Below the pieces are notes generated by a model. That model did not search any database. It had not been told where the DNA came from and was given only the letters and a program-made list of their open reading frames with translations. Positions 32,770 to 46,004 of a stretch of DNA of 64,000 nucleotides are shown in pieces (position 1 is the stretch's first letter; each line of letters starts with the position of its first letter). The stretch covers positions 75,883,672 to 75,947,671 of the forward strand of contig OW121857.1 of the NCBI GenBank assembly GCA_933228895.1. The letters run 5' to 3'. The stretch is from Platycnemis pennipes. Taxonomy: Eukaryota > Arthropoda > Insecta > Odonata > Platycnemididae. The position numbers and the translations under genes were made by a program.

Positions 32770-34650
32770 TTCGATTATGTACGTGGCGTAGTATTGTTTC
32801 TTAACTCACCACCGCAATGATTACTGTGGTTCAGACTCTTTATCACTAGAATCAAACATTATGCGTCTCTTCATATTGTTGATGAAGTAATTCCTACGAA
32901 TTTTCAAAAGGAAACGATGGCGCGTGAATTCTAAATTTCACTATTCATACCTTGTTGATTGACGCTATAATATTCTGGTTGATAATTGTTACAGTCGAGA
33001 ATCCTATATATTATTTATCTTTCTTTATGTTATTTATCAATTTTAATGGCGCACATTATATTTTCTGCCGGTAGCCTCCATAAAATGAATACCATCTCGA
33101 CACAGTCAGAAACATACGATGATTCAAAGTATCCAGCCTTCTTTCTGATAATTTTCAATTTTCAAAAGTTTATTTCCGAATGACTGCTGGCCATATTTCG
33201 GAGAGTGATTCATTGTGATGAATAATGAATCTTTCAGCAGGTGAGTGTCGCGATTATAAATGGAAAGAATTTTTTCACAGATGGTGAAACAATCTGTCTT
33301 CACGAACGCCAGCATTATGATATGGAAAAATGATGATTAAAATGGCAAAGATAACATCTAAAAATACAGAATGTGAAGCGAAAATTACTTTTTCAAATAA
33401 CACCATATTGTGAATTAGGTATATGACCGAATAAAAAAGTATTACCTAGTTTTTTGGAAAAAATATTCCTTAAATCACCTAGTTTAAAAGTTAAACTCAA
33501 AGCAAATGCCTATATTTTATTGAAAAAGGATAAAATCAATTTCACTGTTTGGGGAACATGACATAATTTGTGTTCCTTGCACTCGCTTTCTATCTCTCAA
33601 GATCTCACATGGTGCCGCTAGAAAAATGTTTCTTTCAACGAAACGTGATGAATATTGATTTGAAGTTGTACATTGTTCTTAACGAAAAAGAGAATAATTT
33701 TGAATATACGAAGAAGTTTGCCAACAGCAGATTGAGTGTGGATCATATAATATTACATAGAGGATATTAACGTTATTAATATATATTAGTGTTTCTGCTA
33801 TTCTTTAACTACTATTACTGACGCTTCATATTTGAATACGCTGGTTGGTAATAAGAGAAATGTGCAACAATTATAAAATGATTTTTAGGCATTGAAAGTC
33901 AAAAAGTTTAAAGAAAATATTTTTCGTGTAAACAACTATGAAGTACATATTTATAACCTTCTGATGATAGGCTGCATCACTAGAGCTGATTGCTGTGTTA
34001 GGACATTTATGCATTCATCAAAACATTCGAATCAGCTACTCTGAGTAAAAGCGTGTTAGCAGTTAACAACCCTAAGAAATCAGGTCACGGAGTCGGCAAG
34101 AGTCGGCTATGGCGTACATATTAAGCCACGATACAGAGGTCACGACCAAATACGCACTCTATCATCACTAAATGCACATCGAGTAAACATCCCTTAGGGA
34201 TTAGCTCAACGTAGTAAGAATAACAGATGTTGAATATGGGCGAGCAGATTTGAGAGCTTCCTTTGAATACATGAATGGCTAGGCTACCTTTATCACAAGA
34301 AAAACACCCCAGGTTAAAGTAGCAGGTGTTTATATAATTTTCCCATTATATATTCGCAATTAATGTCGGCTAACTAATCAATATTTACTTCGTCTCGCAT
34401 GATATTTTAGCCAGGAGTACTAAGGATATCACTCTAAAGTGATCAACATATGCGTTGTTTCATGGAAAGGTTGAGCGTAGTGGTTAAATAGGCTACGTTG
34501 GTGAAAAAGTAAAGAAAAGAAATATGTATACATAAACAAATGCTGGTAGAATATGTTATGGTGAAAGTTCCAAAATTCTGAAAGCTCTGGTACACTTTCG
34601 GGTGGTAAAAGCCTTCGTTAATTTTACATTCAACTAAGTATTATAAACGT
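32770..34650. other. No recognised feature
   Basis: AT-rich sequence without convincing exons, repeats or RNA genes. Confidence 0.4.
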
Positions 34651-34654
34651 AATA

Positions 34655-35345
34655 ATGAATGCAGATATCATCTGAAGATCAATAAACAGAAAACTAAGGT
34701 ATTGGTATGCATTAGAAGGAAGCCAGGACCAATGTTAAACTAGGAAAACAAAAAATCAAGGCTGCTACCTGGGAAGTCGAGTAACCAGCGATTGACGAAG
34801 TACATGATAAATTTCCAGTAGAATTGCCGAAGCAAAAAGGGCATTTTACCAGAAGAAGATTCTGCTTACAGCTGCAAAATACAAGCGTGGAAGTGAAGAA
34901 ACATTTTATTAGGACATACATCTGGAGCATTATACTATATGGCAGAGAAGTATGGACAATAGCAGCAGCAGAGAAGTCCAGGCTGGAAGCATTTGAAATG
35001 TGGTGCTCCCGAAGAATGATGAAGATAAAATGGATCGATCGAGTGACAAATGAAGAAGTCCTAAGAAGAGTGGGATAGAAGAGATGCCTACTGAAAACCT
35101 TAAAAAGAAGACGGGACAACTTAATAAGCCACATCTTAAGACACGATGGCCTGATGAAGACAATCGTCGAAGGAAAAGTGAACGGGAAGAATGGAAAAGG
35201 CAGTCCTCGTATGAGATATATGGAGCAAGTTGTGAAGAATGTAAAAGAGAGGCGCTACGTCAATATGAAGAGGTTAGCCGATAGAAGAATCGAGTGGAGA
35301 GCTGCGTCAAACGAATCCTAGGATAGTTGACCGATGATGATGAAT
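34655..35345 (+). mobile_element. LINE C-terminal part, best copy of the commonest family
   Basis: Plus-strand blocks in order, across several frames: YHLKINKQKTKVLVC (end of RT), NTSVEVKKHFIRTYIWSII, LYGREVWTIAAAEKSRLEAF, EMWCSRRMMKIKWIDRVTNE, EVLRRVG, then frameshifted DNLISHILRHDGLMKTIVEG, PRMRYMEQVVKNVKER and MKRLADRRIEWRAASNES with a stop, followed by TAGTTGACCGATGATGATGA. The element is 5'-truncated within the RT. Stop codons and frameshifts make it inactive. Fragments of the same family occur at 430, 7545, 10030-10548 and 29370. Confidence 0.8.
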
Positions 35346-35789
35346 AATGAATATCTACGGAAATAAGTATTTTGAATACAAGGCACATGTCGGAAAAGAC
35401 AAATGTAATTATTTGTCGCATTACAATACACTGTCAACACTCAAAAGTACTGCAATACAGTAGCGTCCTGCGCAGGAAATGAAAGTGGATCTTAACGCCA
35501 CCATCATTCCTATTTCCATATAACTAAAATTCCCATTTCCATCTAGAGAGAAAATTTTCATGACGGGAATGAATGGGAGGTAATCAACTTTTTCCATGAA
35601 TGAAGCCCACAAAAATACATATTCCCCGCCAAAGCAGAGTCATTTTACGACCGTATTCCAGAAGAATTTTGACGAAGGCGGAGTCGAAGAAGGATGAGAA
35701 TTTCGGCGTATGAATGAAAACCGATGTGGAAGCGAGAAAAAAGGAAGAGAAATTGTACGCACCGATAAGGGTGTGTCATCCCTGGGAGG

Positions 35790-36330
35790 TGGAGAACGAG
35801 ACGTAGGGAAACCGTGAGATCACGGGGAGGTGAAAGGGAGGGAGAGGAAGAGCTCCACCACACATGGTCTGTGTTCACGCGTTCCAGGGTTGGTTGTCGG
35901 GAGGCAGGGGGGTGGAGAGGGGGAAGGAACACAGAGCTTCGGGCTGGGAATGAGGAGGAGAAGGAAGGGAACCAAGAGAAGAAGACTCGGGACGGGAGAG
36001 ACACGAGTAACGGGGATGCTGCGAGGAATTGGAAAATGCTAAGCGACGGGACACGAGCGGAATTGGAAATGGGGGTAGGAGGGAAGTTAGCGATGGGTTG
36101 GAAAACGGGTGGAGCGGGACCAGGATACTAAAGATGGGAGGGGGGGAGGACATTTAGTCGTGGGGGGGTATGTGCGCAGAAGACCCTTAAGGAACGGCTT
36201 GGGGGAGGGAAGGAGGAGGACCAAGGTGGAGGCGTTAGACTGACAGAAGTGAGATATGAGTGAAGACAGCAGCATTGTCGTGGAGGGGAGGGGCGAGGCG
36301 AAGAAAGTAGGAGGGGCGGAGGCTCGCGGA
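35790..36330 (+). repeat. Purine-rich (G/A) block, plus strand
   Basis: GGGAGGTGAAAGGGAGGGAG and similar over about 540 bp; overlapping frames of 60-119 codons reflect composition only. Confidence 0.62.
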
Positions 36331-36339
36331 AGATATGTG

Positions 36340-38030
36340 GCGGTGCCAGACTTACAAGGGAGAGAGAAGACAAATGCTACTGTTACCGGAGGATAGAAAC
36401 GACGCCATCACTGGGAAAGGGTCTCATGAAATGCAAAGGTGCACGCACCAAGTTTCGATACTTTTCTCGAAGCGTGAAGAACTGGCAACGAGCAAAAGAG
36501 TGACAGAGGGGCAGGCACGTAGCCAGGGGTGGGGGTTCTGGTGCTTCAGCCACCCTCGAAATTTTTCCCAATTATTTTGTTGTTCTGATTTTAGCAGTGA
36601 ACTTTACCAGTGAGAAGAGATACGTATGGGCACTGTAATAGTAAATACCAAGCACTGAAAATTAAGGGAAGAGATTAGTAACATGTTGGCACCGAATGGG
36701 CAAGGCTGAATTTCTGGCTACGTCCCTGCAGAGGGGATGGTTGAACGGGCAAAATCAACGAGAGGCTAGGGAAGGAACAGGTGTAATACTGAAGAAGCAT
36801 GCGAGAGACGTCGTAGGAAACGATGGATCTTAGAATCACTTCAGTTCTGAGGAAAATGAAAGCTCGAGGGTTCTGATTCTTTTCTAAATGTTTGGTTGTA
36901 GTGTCACCGGCAGAATATGCGTTTACTCCTATACACTCCATAAAATATTGCTGCTAGAAACTCAAAAATTCATGAAGCCCCTTCCGTCAATTATATCTAT
37001 TTCAAATTGTATTTCTAACCCCGTCGAATAAAGCCATATTCCTCGTGCATTGCATTTTGCCTTAATAAGTATGAATGGAAAGTAAAAGAAAATAATTGAA
37101 ACACCACTTCGTGTGATCAATTATTTCCCATATCGCGGGCATCTGAAATATATTAAATATTTTTTCTCTTTTACTCCTTAACGAGTTCTCAGACACATTC
37201 CTATTTCCGCATAATATGCACATGAAACTGGATACTCTAAGTATGAATCGGTTAAAAAATATATTCCACTATACGAATAATATTTTAGGTAAGCGTTCGT
37301 TAATATATCCGGAAGAAAAAAGCCAAAAATCAATAGCACTTCCTCACAGTATCATTGAAGAAAATAAGGGAAAATTCGAAAATATAAAATAATACATAGA
37401 AAGGGCAATTATGTTCAGACTGAAGCTATATAAAATGTATTGATTGCTTTTGGGAACTTAAGTAACACTGTGTCTCGTGTCTAATAGGTTAATTTACATT
37501 AACCTATTAGACACGAGGATTCAAACGTTACGAAAGCGTGATACGTTATATTTTCTACCAAAGAGCAATGTAATATGATAATTTCATACTCTTGGTGGCA
37601 CTTCCACAGGCAGCACATATTTGGTTAAACCTGCTAGTATATGGTATGTTACCATAGTATGTTATACTTGCCATAGTATGTTATTTAACGTATTGGTAAT
37701 TAGATTAAGAGCTAGGTTTTACGTAGTAATATAACCTTATCTGTGTAAGCACCTTAAAAACTAACTCTATCACAAACTTACTGCATAACATAAAGGCGGG
37801 AAACGATTGATGACTGAAAAAAACGAAATTAATAGGAATACAGGGACAATTCCATAACTACAAAACAACATTATTCTAGGCAATTTTCAGACTTCTCAGA
37901 AACTATAAAAATTGTGAAGCCTTTGTGTGCTCTTTCTTTTCGTTTTTATCCGTGTAAGCCCTATAAATAAATCCAAACTGCCATCGTGATACATATAATG
38001 ATATAACTATCGATGCATTAGCTGCGGTTG
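36340..38030. other. AT-rich stretch with one perfect palindrome
   Basis: No coding or repeat family recognised apart from the palindrome at 37474-37517 and short CCATAGTATGTTA repeats at about 37650-37690. Confidence 0.4.
37474..37517. repeat. Perfect 20-bp inverted repeat, 4-nt loop
   Basis: CTCGTGTCTAATAGGTTAAT (37474-37493), loop TTAC, then its exact complement (37498-37517). No T-run follows and the arms match nothing else in the window. Confidence 0.9.
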
Positions 38031-38039
38031 CTACCATAA

Positions 38040-38215
38040 TAGTGATATGCCCTAAGCTTTGAGCGGACAGGAAGATGGCATGCTTACCCGCGGGATTCAT
38101 AGAGAATCGAGGAAGGGAGGAAAAAAACTCCAAGTCGGTACTAGCCTACTCATTATGAACTAGCGGCGGTTTTTACATGCTCCATTGACAACTGGAGTGC
38201 CGAACTATGAATGCA
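38040..38215 (-). repeat. tRNA-derived SINE, body/tail fragment
   Basis: Plus strand shows the reverse of the SINE body: GAATCGAGGAAGGGAGG, CGGTACTAGCCTACTC and AACTGGAGTGCCGAAC correspond in order to blocks of the copy at 27700-27978. The head is lost. Confidence 0.45.
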
Positions 38216-38431
38216 TTTGTGAATAAATCTATATATTCATTTAGAAAAATCACTAAAATATATCTGATATTACCGCAATTTGATCCGAGCCCCTCTGAAT
38301 GGGGGATTACATCTACAACCATAGCAAAATGCGATGGATAGAGAGTTAAGCCTCCTAAAATAAACTCTAAACTAATAATAAACTCTAAGCGGTTTCAGGC
38401 TTAACTATCTCGAACCACTCTATATCGGAAA

Positions 38432-38568
38432 TGTAAAAAAATACAATTTGTGCGGTCCACTAGAGAAATTTATTGATAATTGAAACTGTTATTATACATA
38501 TAACGAAACCTGAGTTGTGCTCAATAAATTTCTCGAGTGGACCATACAAAGTGTATTTTTTTAACACA
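38432..38568 (+). repeat. Foldback hairpin with decayed hammerhead-like core
   Basis: Arms pair over about 40 bp: GGTCCACTAGAGAAATTTAT and its near-perfect complement. The plus-strand centre has GTTAT/ATAAC around TATACAT, directly followed by GAAACC; the CUGANGA box is reduced to CTG. Arms are unrelated to the other foldbacks. Confidence 0.58.
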
Positions 38569-39454
38569 TCCTAAGCTAATGCGTTTATGATCCTCATTAG
38601 CTACGACGGTGAAGAGCTCTTGCACTTATAATCAAAAAATTCACAAGAGGGGTAAGAATGATGACAGATCCGCCCTTACAAAACATGTCGATAGTTTTTC
38701 AGCGGGAACACTTTTCACTTCAAGCCCGATCAAGATACTGGATATATTTGCATTAGGAGCCACTCAAATCCACGAGGGAAATCTAAATGAAAAAAGTCAG
38801 GAAACAAGTGGATGGGCAAGGAAGAGACAATGAGAAGAGCAGGACACTATTCCTTGGAGAATGCTTTCTTTTTCATTTTCTTAACATCGGACGCCGTCGT
38901 AGACGAAGGTAAGAATTAGAAAAGCGAAGAAAAACACCCGTGGGATTGGAGAGAGGAGAAAGGGTCGGAATCCTATGGAAGGAGGGACGAAGGTTCCAGG
39001 CGCTAAAGATCAGGGTGGAAGCCCCCAACAGCGGTAGGCGGGATATCATAGAGAGAAAGGAATGTGACTAGAAGGATGTTACATTTCTAGGAGACTTTCC
39101 AGTACGGGAAGATGATGGTGGACATGAATAATGTTCTAGAGCAGGGTAAGAGGAACGTGGCCTACAACAGCGCGAATGTCAGAGGAAAATGGTAAATTGG
39201 GTAAATTTACGGAAGACTAGTATCCATTGTAAATCTAAAACTTTGATAACCTACCTAGGTACTTTGAGCTCAGGCCAACGGAATATGATAACATCCAAAG
39301 ATATCTTTAAAATGCGGCCATCCAATTTCTTTCATTTTGAATAAGTCAATATCAAAACTCTCAATTCATTAGCAAAATAGTGTAACTATTTCTATAATCC
39401 CTATCTCGAATCCAGATTTTATTTCATAAATCAAGATTTGATACATGGAGTGGT

Positions 39455-39865
39455 TATTAATAATATTAGTACTGTTCTGCCGGTTCAGTCAGGTTTTCAT
39501 TGACAAGCTTTTGATAATCTCTCCTTCGGACGTCCCACGACTCTCTATTCATTGTAACTGAACTACCCTTTCTTTGCCTACCTCTTCCCCACCTGTCCAA
39601 AATTTTTCCATCTCACAACTCCTACAAAATAACCCTCTCCCCTTAAATCCTGCTTCATACAGTTCCTCTGCCTAATATCAATTCCCTCAATCAACTTCTT
39701 TAAATCCCCCACCACCTCAAGCTCCTTGCGTTAATTTTCATTTCTGCCCACCTTACTCCATCCTCCACACATACTCTTAGGATTATGTTATTTTCTCAAA
39801 GTCCATGTTTCCGCTCTATACAGGGCCACCCTTTTATGACTTTTCGATGGTCTTTTATTTACCTG
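39455..39865 (-). mobile_element. LINE C-terminal fragment
   Basis: The reverse strand reads VALYRAETWTLRK, LEVVGDLKKLIEGIDI, then in another frame RESWDVRRRDYQKLVNENLT and EPAEQY before a stop and an AT-rich (ATT)n-like tail. These match the end of the LINE subfamily also seen at 17815-18132. Frameshifted and dead. Confidence 0.55.
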
Positions 39866-39989
39866 CATGCTTGACGAGCCTGCTGTTAATGCTCTTCTAA
39901 AAACAAGAGCCTCTTTCAATAATTGACTTCTACTTCGGACTTCGATTCCACTTCGATTCCCTCTCTTCTAACATACTGTTTGAGTGAGA

Positions 39990-42900
39990 ATTTTATAAAG
40001 TTAAAAAATTAAGAAATGTAATGAAATTAAGGAGAATGAGGAGGTAGAGATTAACAGTTGAAAACAATTCACGATTATGGGTAATAAGCATTAACAACAG
40101 AGAAGTTAATCAAAGCGGCTGTAACGCCAAAGAAAGTATTCATCAGGATGTTCGCAGAAAGAAGGAAATTAGTGACGAGGCCCCGCTGAAGAGATCCAAG
40201 AAAATGGTTTCCCTAAACTTTCAGAGCTGTGAAAGCTAGCACATTTAAACAAAAAAGGTCTGAGATAGAGCCTTTTGAGGTGATGAAATGCGTCACAATC
40301 GAAATAATAGGCTGAAATTAGAGAAAAGGGCCGATAAAAATTGGGAATAAATGGGGCAGTAGATGCTGGGAGGGAACCATAACAGGTGGAAAGGCGATTA
40401 GAAGGGACATCGAGAGGATTAGTTACGCTCTCCGCTGCAACAATAATGATTATTGTTTGAAAAAAATGTGAATGGAATTTGCAAGTGTTGAAAAACTAAA
40501 GACAAGGATGAGAAGATGAACGAGAAATTTACAGTTACTCCCAAGTACTCTTACAGTAGGTATTATGGAGATAAAACGGAAATTTTCGAGTGAAAAAGCA
40601 AATGTCTTGATAGCAAATAGCTATACTTAGTTTTTCGTGAGCTACCCAAAATCTCCTTTAACTCCCCAGTCTATTTCCGATCTATTTAAGTACGGTTAAA
40701 ATAATTTTAGAATAATTCCAATCAGATTGGTTACAGAAATATATAATCAAGTACTTCTTGCCTAGCAACGAAATGACCCGCAATAAACACAATAATATGC
40801 GAGGATACGTCACAGATTATGTTTGCCTTAAAACCTGTCCATATTTTCTACTTCTTCTCTGGCTGCATTATCCCTATTTTATCCAATCTCCATACCTGCC
40901 TCATTCTCCACCCAATTCCTACCCCAAGAGGAAACTATTTTTTTTTCTCTCTGCTGCAAGTAAACCTTCATTGCTTATTTTCCTCAGTGACTACTGAATG
41001 TCGTTTTGTTCCTCAAAAATAAAAACCCAAAAAACCTCCAATGTGCACCAGCATACATTTTAAAATGACCAGGGGAAGGTTAATACAGTACTTGCTCCAT
41101 TTAGGAAATAAATTGTATACACGAACCCTTTAGCCCATAATTTCTTTCACCTTGAAAATGTTTAATTTAGTTAGCAAAATTCGTTTTTCATTTTGTATCT
41201 AATACACTCGGATTCACGAAAATGATAGCTATATATTAAAAATAGGATGGCACGTTACCTTCAGAAATCTTATTCAGTTCACGGCGGTGATAATAATAAT
41301 TCTAATTGCAAGTTCCACAGAATATTTTGTGAAATACGGATGATTCAAATACATCAGCACAATTGTCAAGGCATTTGCTTTTGACACTAATAGGCAAGTG
41401 CCATGACTTGTTTTTTACAAAAGGTGTGAAAAGTATGATACGGTTTTCAAGCCGCTAATGGTACATAAATAAAACACTCCACCTCACTCTCGACCAATGC
41501 CTACACCATCAATGTTTAACCTAGCCTTACTAATCATTAAAATACTCATTTATTCATGATAAACAAGAATGCCATGAATACGTAATTTTCATTGCTCTCT
41601 CTCCTGCCCAAATTGTGAGAAAAAAAAATCAAAACTCGTTTGATGAGAAAGCTGATGTAAGCAAGAGCTTTATGATTAATGAGCCAGGCCTAGTAAGATA
41701 CTTTTCAAAGAAGTATACCAAGACTCGTTTATCTTATATTTTTCTCTTTAACTTCACTCAGCATAGGGTAAGAGTATAATATTACCCTAATCATGCATTA
41801 ACTCTTTTCTGGCCACTTCTCCTCGACGTAGATTTAAGATGATTCCCATTTACATAAGTATCCTATTGCCCCCAGTACAACTGACTGAATTTGCAGTCAG
41901 GTTGATTGTAAATTACACATTATTCATTCTCTTTGATAGAATGAAAATTGCAATGCCACAACTCCAGGAATATTTGAGTTATCTTTGCATAAATGTTTTC
42001 ATAATGTGGACGAATTTTTCAAGCTTTCCCATTGATCTGATGGCTTGCTTAATTGCCTATCAAAGGGCGTGAAAAGGGAACTATGGCTGGGGTTAAAGGA
42101 ATTCACCCCGTCCCTTAATTAAGCTGAGGGATTAAAATTGTAAGCAGGTGCTTACTCATGACCTCGGGGTCAAGACGAAGAAAACCTCTTCTGGCCAAAA
42201 AGGGTTACGGATACTGAGTAGGTATCTTTGTGGAAAAATACATGAATAAAGATTAATCAGCCGAATGACTAAATAAAGAAAAGGGAATGCTGCGGTAAAA
42301 ATTCCCTTTTATGTTATTACGAAACTTTTCTTTGAATAAAATCGCATTGTAATCAAACGAGAGAAAGAGCTGAATAAAATGTTAAGGATTTACTCGAATA
42401 ATAGATACATTTTTGTGAAAATATCAGCACTAATCAAATCCTCTCGAAAAAATGAAAAGAAATAGGCTGTTTCAGTCACGAACAAAGAGATAAATATTTT
42501 CGGTAAAATTGAAAATTACTGGAAGCGTCAAGTAGCTTTCAAAAAAATTACTAGCTACTTAAATAAAATATATACAGAAGAAAAATGCTAGATGCTATGC
42601 GAGACATGTTATTATTTCACGTCAAGGCCCCAGCTGAGGGGCAAAATATTGCAAAACATGCCTATTACATTCACATCTTCAGTAGTTACATACATAAATT
42701 CTTATTGGCTATTCAATCACATCGAATATTAGAGTCGTACAACTTTTTAAGCTACAATAAGAATATGAAATGTTAATTTTCAATGTACGTACAAACTGTT
42801 GTAATACGAAATTAAAAACTCTAGATTAACTGCAAAGGATTTTATTAAAAGGCAGAAAAGTCATAGTGTACGATTAGATGCATCATAAGACACTTTTTCT

Positions 42901-43780
42901 CATTACTTCGCAAAAACATATTAACTAGATTTTTTTAGAATTACTTAAAGGAAATTCTCGAAAAGAGTTTCATAAATGTCGAAAGGGTCACAACTTTCAA
43001 ACCCAGGGCAATTGGGACATAGCATCATTAATAAGATTAATATATATGCACACATATTTTTAGCTTTTATTGTCCAGCAAGACTGGAATAAATGTTTTAA
43101 AAATTGAATTTCCTCAATCAGAATTCTTCATTACATCTTAACCCGTTTGTAACTACTCAAAGATAGGTTATTATGATATCCAAAATTTTTTATTTTTCCC
43201 CCTATCCAGGCTCATATCTTCTCCTTTTTCTCAACATGCCATGTAATGCGAATCGGATGTATTTAACTCCAGTCTTCGTTCTTTTAATTATAATAATAGG
43301 TTATTTATCAGCATATGTTCAATAATATTCATAATAATATCTCTCTATCATAATGTACAAAAACTCTTTAAAGAGTCGATTGTTAGTATAATTCGGCTAA
43401 TTGATTCATCCATACCTTCTTGTAGTTTGTACATGCTGAACATATACGATGGAAAACAAAGGAATAAAAAAAGAAAAGCTTGCTTGTGCACAACGACATA
43501 CTGACTACTTTAACAGATATGGTGGATGTAAGAACATAGAAATAAAAAATGAAAGAGAAAGGGTACAAACATGAAAGAGATAGAGTACACAGTAAGGTAA
43601 TATCAGAAAATTACGAGAAATTATATACATAGAAAACCTGAATTTTTTTACTACCAAAATGTTTTCTAAGAAACTCACTGTATAAAAACACCTACGCAAG
43701 GAAAAGGTGTGACAAGCCTACGTAAACCTATAGAAAGTATACTTATTGTTTCACTGCAAAAGATAAAAGGACCATAGAAC
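39990..43780. other. Long AT-rich stretch without features
   Basis: About 3.8 kb. Only short open frames with ordinary composition (largest 88 codons on either strand). I see no LINE, SINE or foldback remnant. Confidence 0.4.
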
Positions 43781-43789
43781 ATATGGGAA

Positions 43790-44520
43790 AAGAGAATGGT
43801 AGGGAGAGTTAGGAGAGGCGCAAGAAGATGGTATGCCAAACAGAAAGAAAAGAACAGCGACGAAGATAACCATTCGACTCCTGCGGAGGGAAAGAAGAAG
43901 ACTTTTTCCTCGTCAATTAAACCTCAACGAGAGGAAACAGTCGCTCCCGCGTCCGCGGCTGTGACATTCCCCTTTCGTCACATTAACCCTCCTTCCCTTT
44001 CCGCCCTCCCAACTTTCCCCACGACTCCCTTTAACCACTCTACTGCGAGCCCAGCTGGGTGAAGGATGGGAGGTGGGGAAAGGAGAGATGGAGATAAAAA
44101 AAAATACTGCGGAGGAAACGGGAAGAAGAGGAAGAAAGAATTTTTTGCTCTCCTTAACCACCACCCATCCGGAGAGAATTCCGGAAAAAAATAATGATAA
44201 TAAACTTTCATCTCTTCGCCCAGTCCGCATTTCTCATTCTGATCTTATTTCAGGCGTTCCTCGCCCGCGGCCCGAGCAATTATTCTGACGCTCATCACTT
44301 CAACGCACGCACCCCTTCACCTACTCGTTCTTGCCCCCCTTGGCGATTCGCAACTTCTGTATCGTCCCACGGAATCCCAGGATGTTCCCCAATGCATCGC
44401 CATAGGAAGACGGGGCAGGCAAGACGGTGCATCTGAATAATACCCTGTAAGCAACCGCGAGTGTGTGTGGCAGGGGGTGAACCATCATTAGGGATGCATT
44501 ATCATTTTCAGAGAACACTT
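43790..44520. other. GC-richer stretch, unassigned
   Basis: Open frames of 65-105 codons on both strands (for example 43796-44062 on plus). A possible acceptor CTGATCTTATTTCAG ends at about 44253, followed by about 60 open codons in two frames. No domain is recognisable, so I do not call an exon. Confidence 0.3.
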
Positions 44521-44842
44521 GTTACCATACAGGCTTAACAAAAAATACTTCTCCATGCATACAACACTAGCATGAAACCAAGAGTGGCAATACGAAAACC
44601 CTGAGTAAAATATCACGCATGTGTTACGTGAAACGAGAAAAGGTGGCCTTACACGATATAGTCAGTTAACACAAAATAATGTAATAGTTTTTGATTTTTT
44701 AGTCATTTATATTGATAAATTAATTATGAACGGTAGCATTCGTTGTGAGGGACGCGGAGGTTTGAACCTGCCTAGAGTTCACACTAATACTTCTTTCTCT
44801 CTTTTCTTCGCCCTTCCTTCGTAGATCCGTAAAGTTATCTCA

Positions 44843-45070
44843 CCAGTAACATGGTAAGAGCATTGGCCTCCTAACTGGAGGCCCTGCTTCAAGCCCCAGA
44901 ATCTGCACATATTTTAATTGGTATACTGGCTCATACTTATGGGTGTGTAGAGAGCACACTACTTACTTCCGTTGGATCGGATGTAAAAACGAAAGCTCTT
45001 TAACGCCTTTCTTTACGAGAAGGCCAAAGCCAACGCCGGGTTTCTCTCTGCCCTTAGAGTTTTCTTAAAA
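44843..45070 (+). repeat. tRNA-derived SINE, plus strand
   Basis: Head ACATGGTAAGAGCATTGGC (A-box-like), then CTGCTTCAAGCCCC (B-box-like), then a diverged body. It ends with an inverted AGAGTTTTCTTAAAACTCT near 45055-45073. A more distant copy than 27700-27978. Confidence 0.45.
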
Positions 45071-45199
45071 CTCTAACTACACCCATTACTCTTACTCAAA
45101 ATGATCCAGGTGACAGTTGCATTCATATTAGTTACCAGTACCTACTCGATTTTCTCACTATGCACCATCGTCATATTTCTGACTATCCACTAGTACGGC

Positions 45200-46003
45200 A
45201 CTAGTATGGCATCAAATTATGCAGTGTAAAATAAAGAAATTAGTGCGTATTTGGTGACTACTCTTGGAATAAGACTGACAAATGATATTTCCTGGGGTAA
45301 ACACATTCGTGAAATAATGGGTCAAGCGAATCGCAAACTGGGTTTCATTAAAAGAGTATTGGGTAAATGTGACGATCATGTACGAGAAATCAGCTACTTT
45401 TCCCTTGTTAGACCTCATTTGGAATATGCTGCCAGTGTATGGGATCCCTACGAAATCGGTCTAAGTAATGAACTTGAACGTGTGAAACGAAGATCGGCAA
45501 GATTTGTAAAGGGACGATACGATAATTATACTAGCGTAACCAGTCTATTAAATGAATTGAAATGGGAATCATTGTCAGATCGCAGGTTGAAATTTAGACT
45601 TAATCTCTTCCACAAATTCCAACGCAATATTTTCAGTGATGATGTTAAAAATATTTTACGAACCCCAACTTACTATGGCAGACTGGACCATAATCATAAA
45701 GTTAGAGAAATTGATTGCCGAACTGACCGATTCAAAATGTCCTTTTTCCCTCGAACAATTAGAGATACGAATAACGGTAAATATGTCCTATCGGAGAGTA
45801 GCAATGAATAGCATTGGTAGCTGCATGTTGGTATGAGTACTTAAAGCTAACCCTCTTCCTAATCTTTTTTAAATAGTGTAGTTCTGACTACTATATTAAT
45901 ACTATTCCTTTTTTATGCATGATATGTAGTGCATGTTTGGTGAGCAATCATCCCCTGCCACACACCCTTGTGGTGGCTTGCAGGGTATTATGTAGACGTA
46001 GAT
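45200..46003 (+). mobile_element. CR1-like LINE, 5'-truncated 3' end
   Basis: Post-RT coding part (45251-45811) followed by a 3' untranslated region with CACCCTTGTGGTGGCTTGC and GGGTATTATGTAGACGTAGA at the end, a short tandem GTAGAYGTAGATGTA-type tail. The RT catalytic part is missing. The reading frame is still open over 187 codons, so this copy is much younger than the LINE at 4350. Confidence 0.82.
45251..45811 (+). pseudogene. CR1-like LINE ORF2 C-terminus
   Basis: The frame is open without a break. TLGIRLTNDISWGKHIREI is the post-palm motif; ANRKLGFIKRVLGKC, SLVRPHLEYAASVWDPY, RSARFVKGRY and LLNELKWESLSDRRLKFRL are standard C-terminal blocks; it ends with REIDCRTDRFKMSFFPRTIR. These match the CR1-type clade in arthropods. 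In a full element this region follows the reverse transcriptase. The upstream part is lost, and the GTG/ATG start used is arbitrary. Confidence 0.85.
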
Positions 46004-46004
46004 G

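Noticed and set aside
44254..44440. Possible exon after a good acceptor-like tract
   Set aside because: Two frames stay open and neither has a recognisable product; no donor or partner exon.
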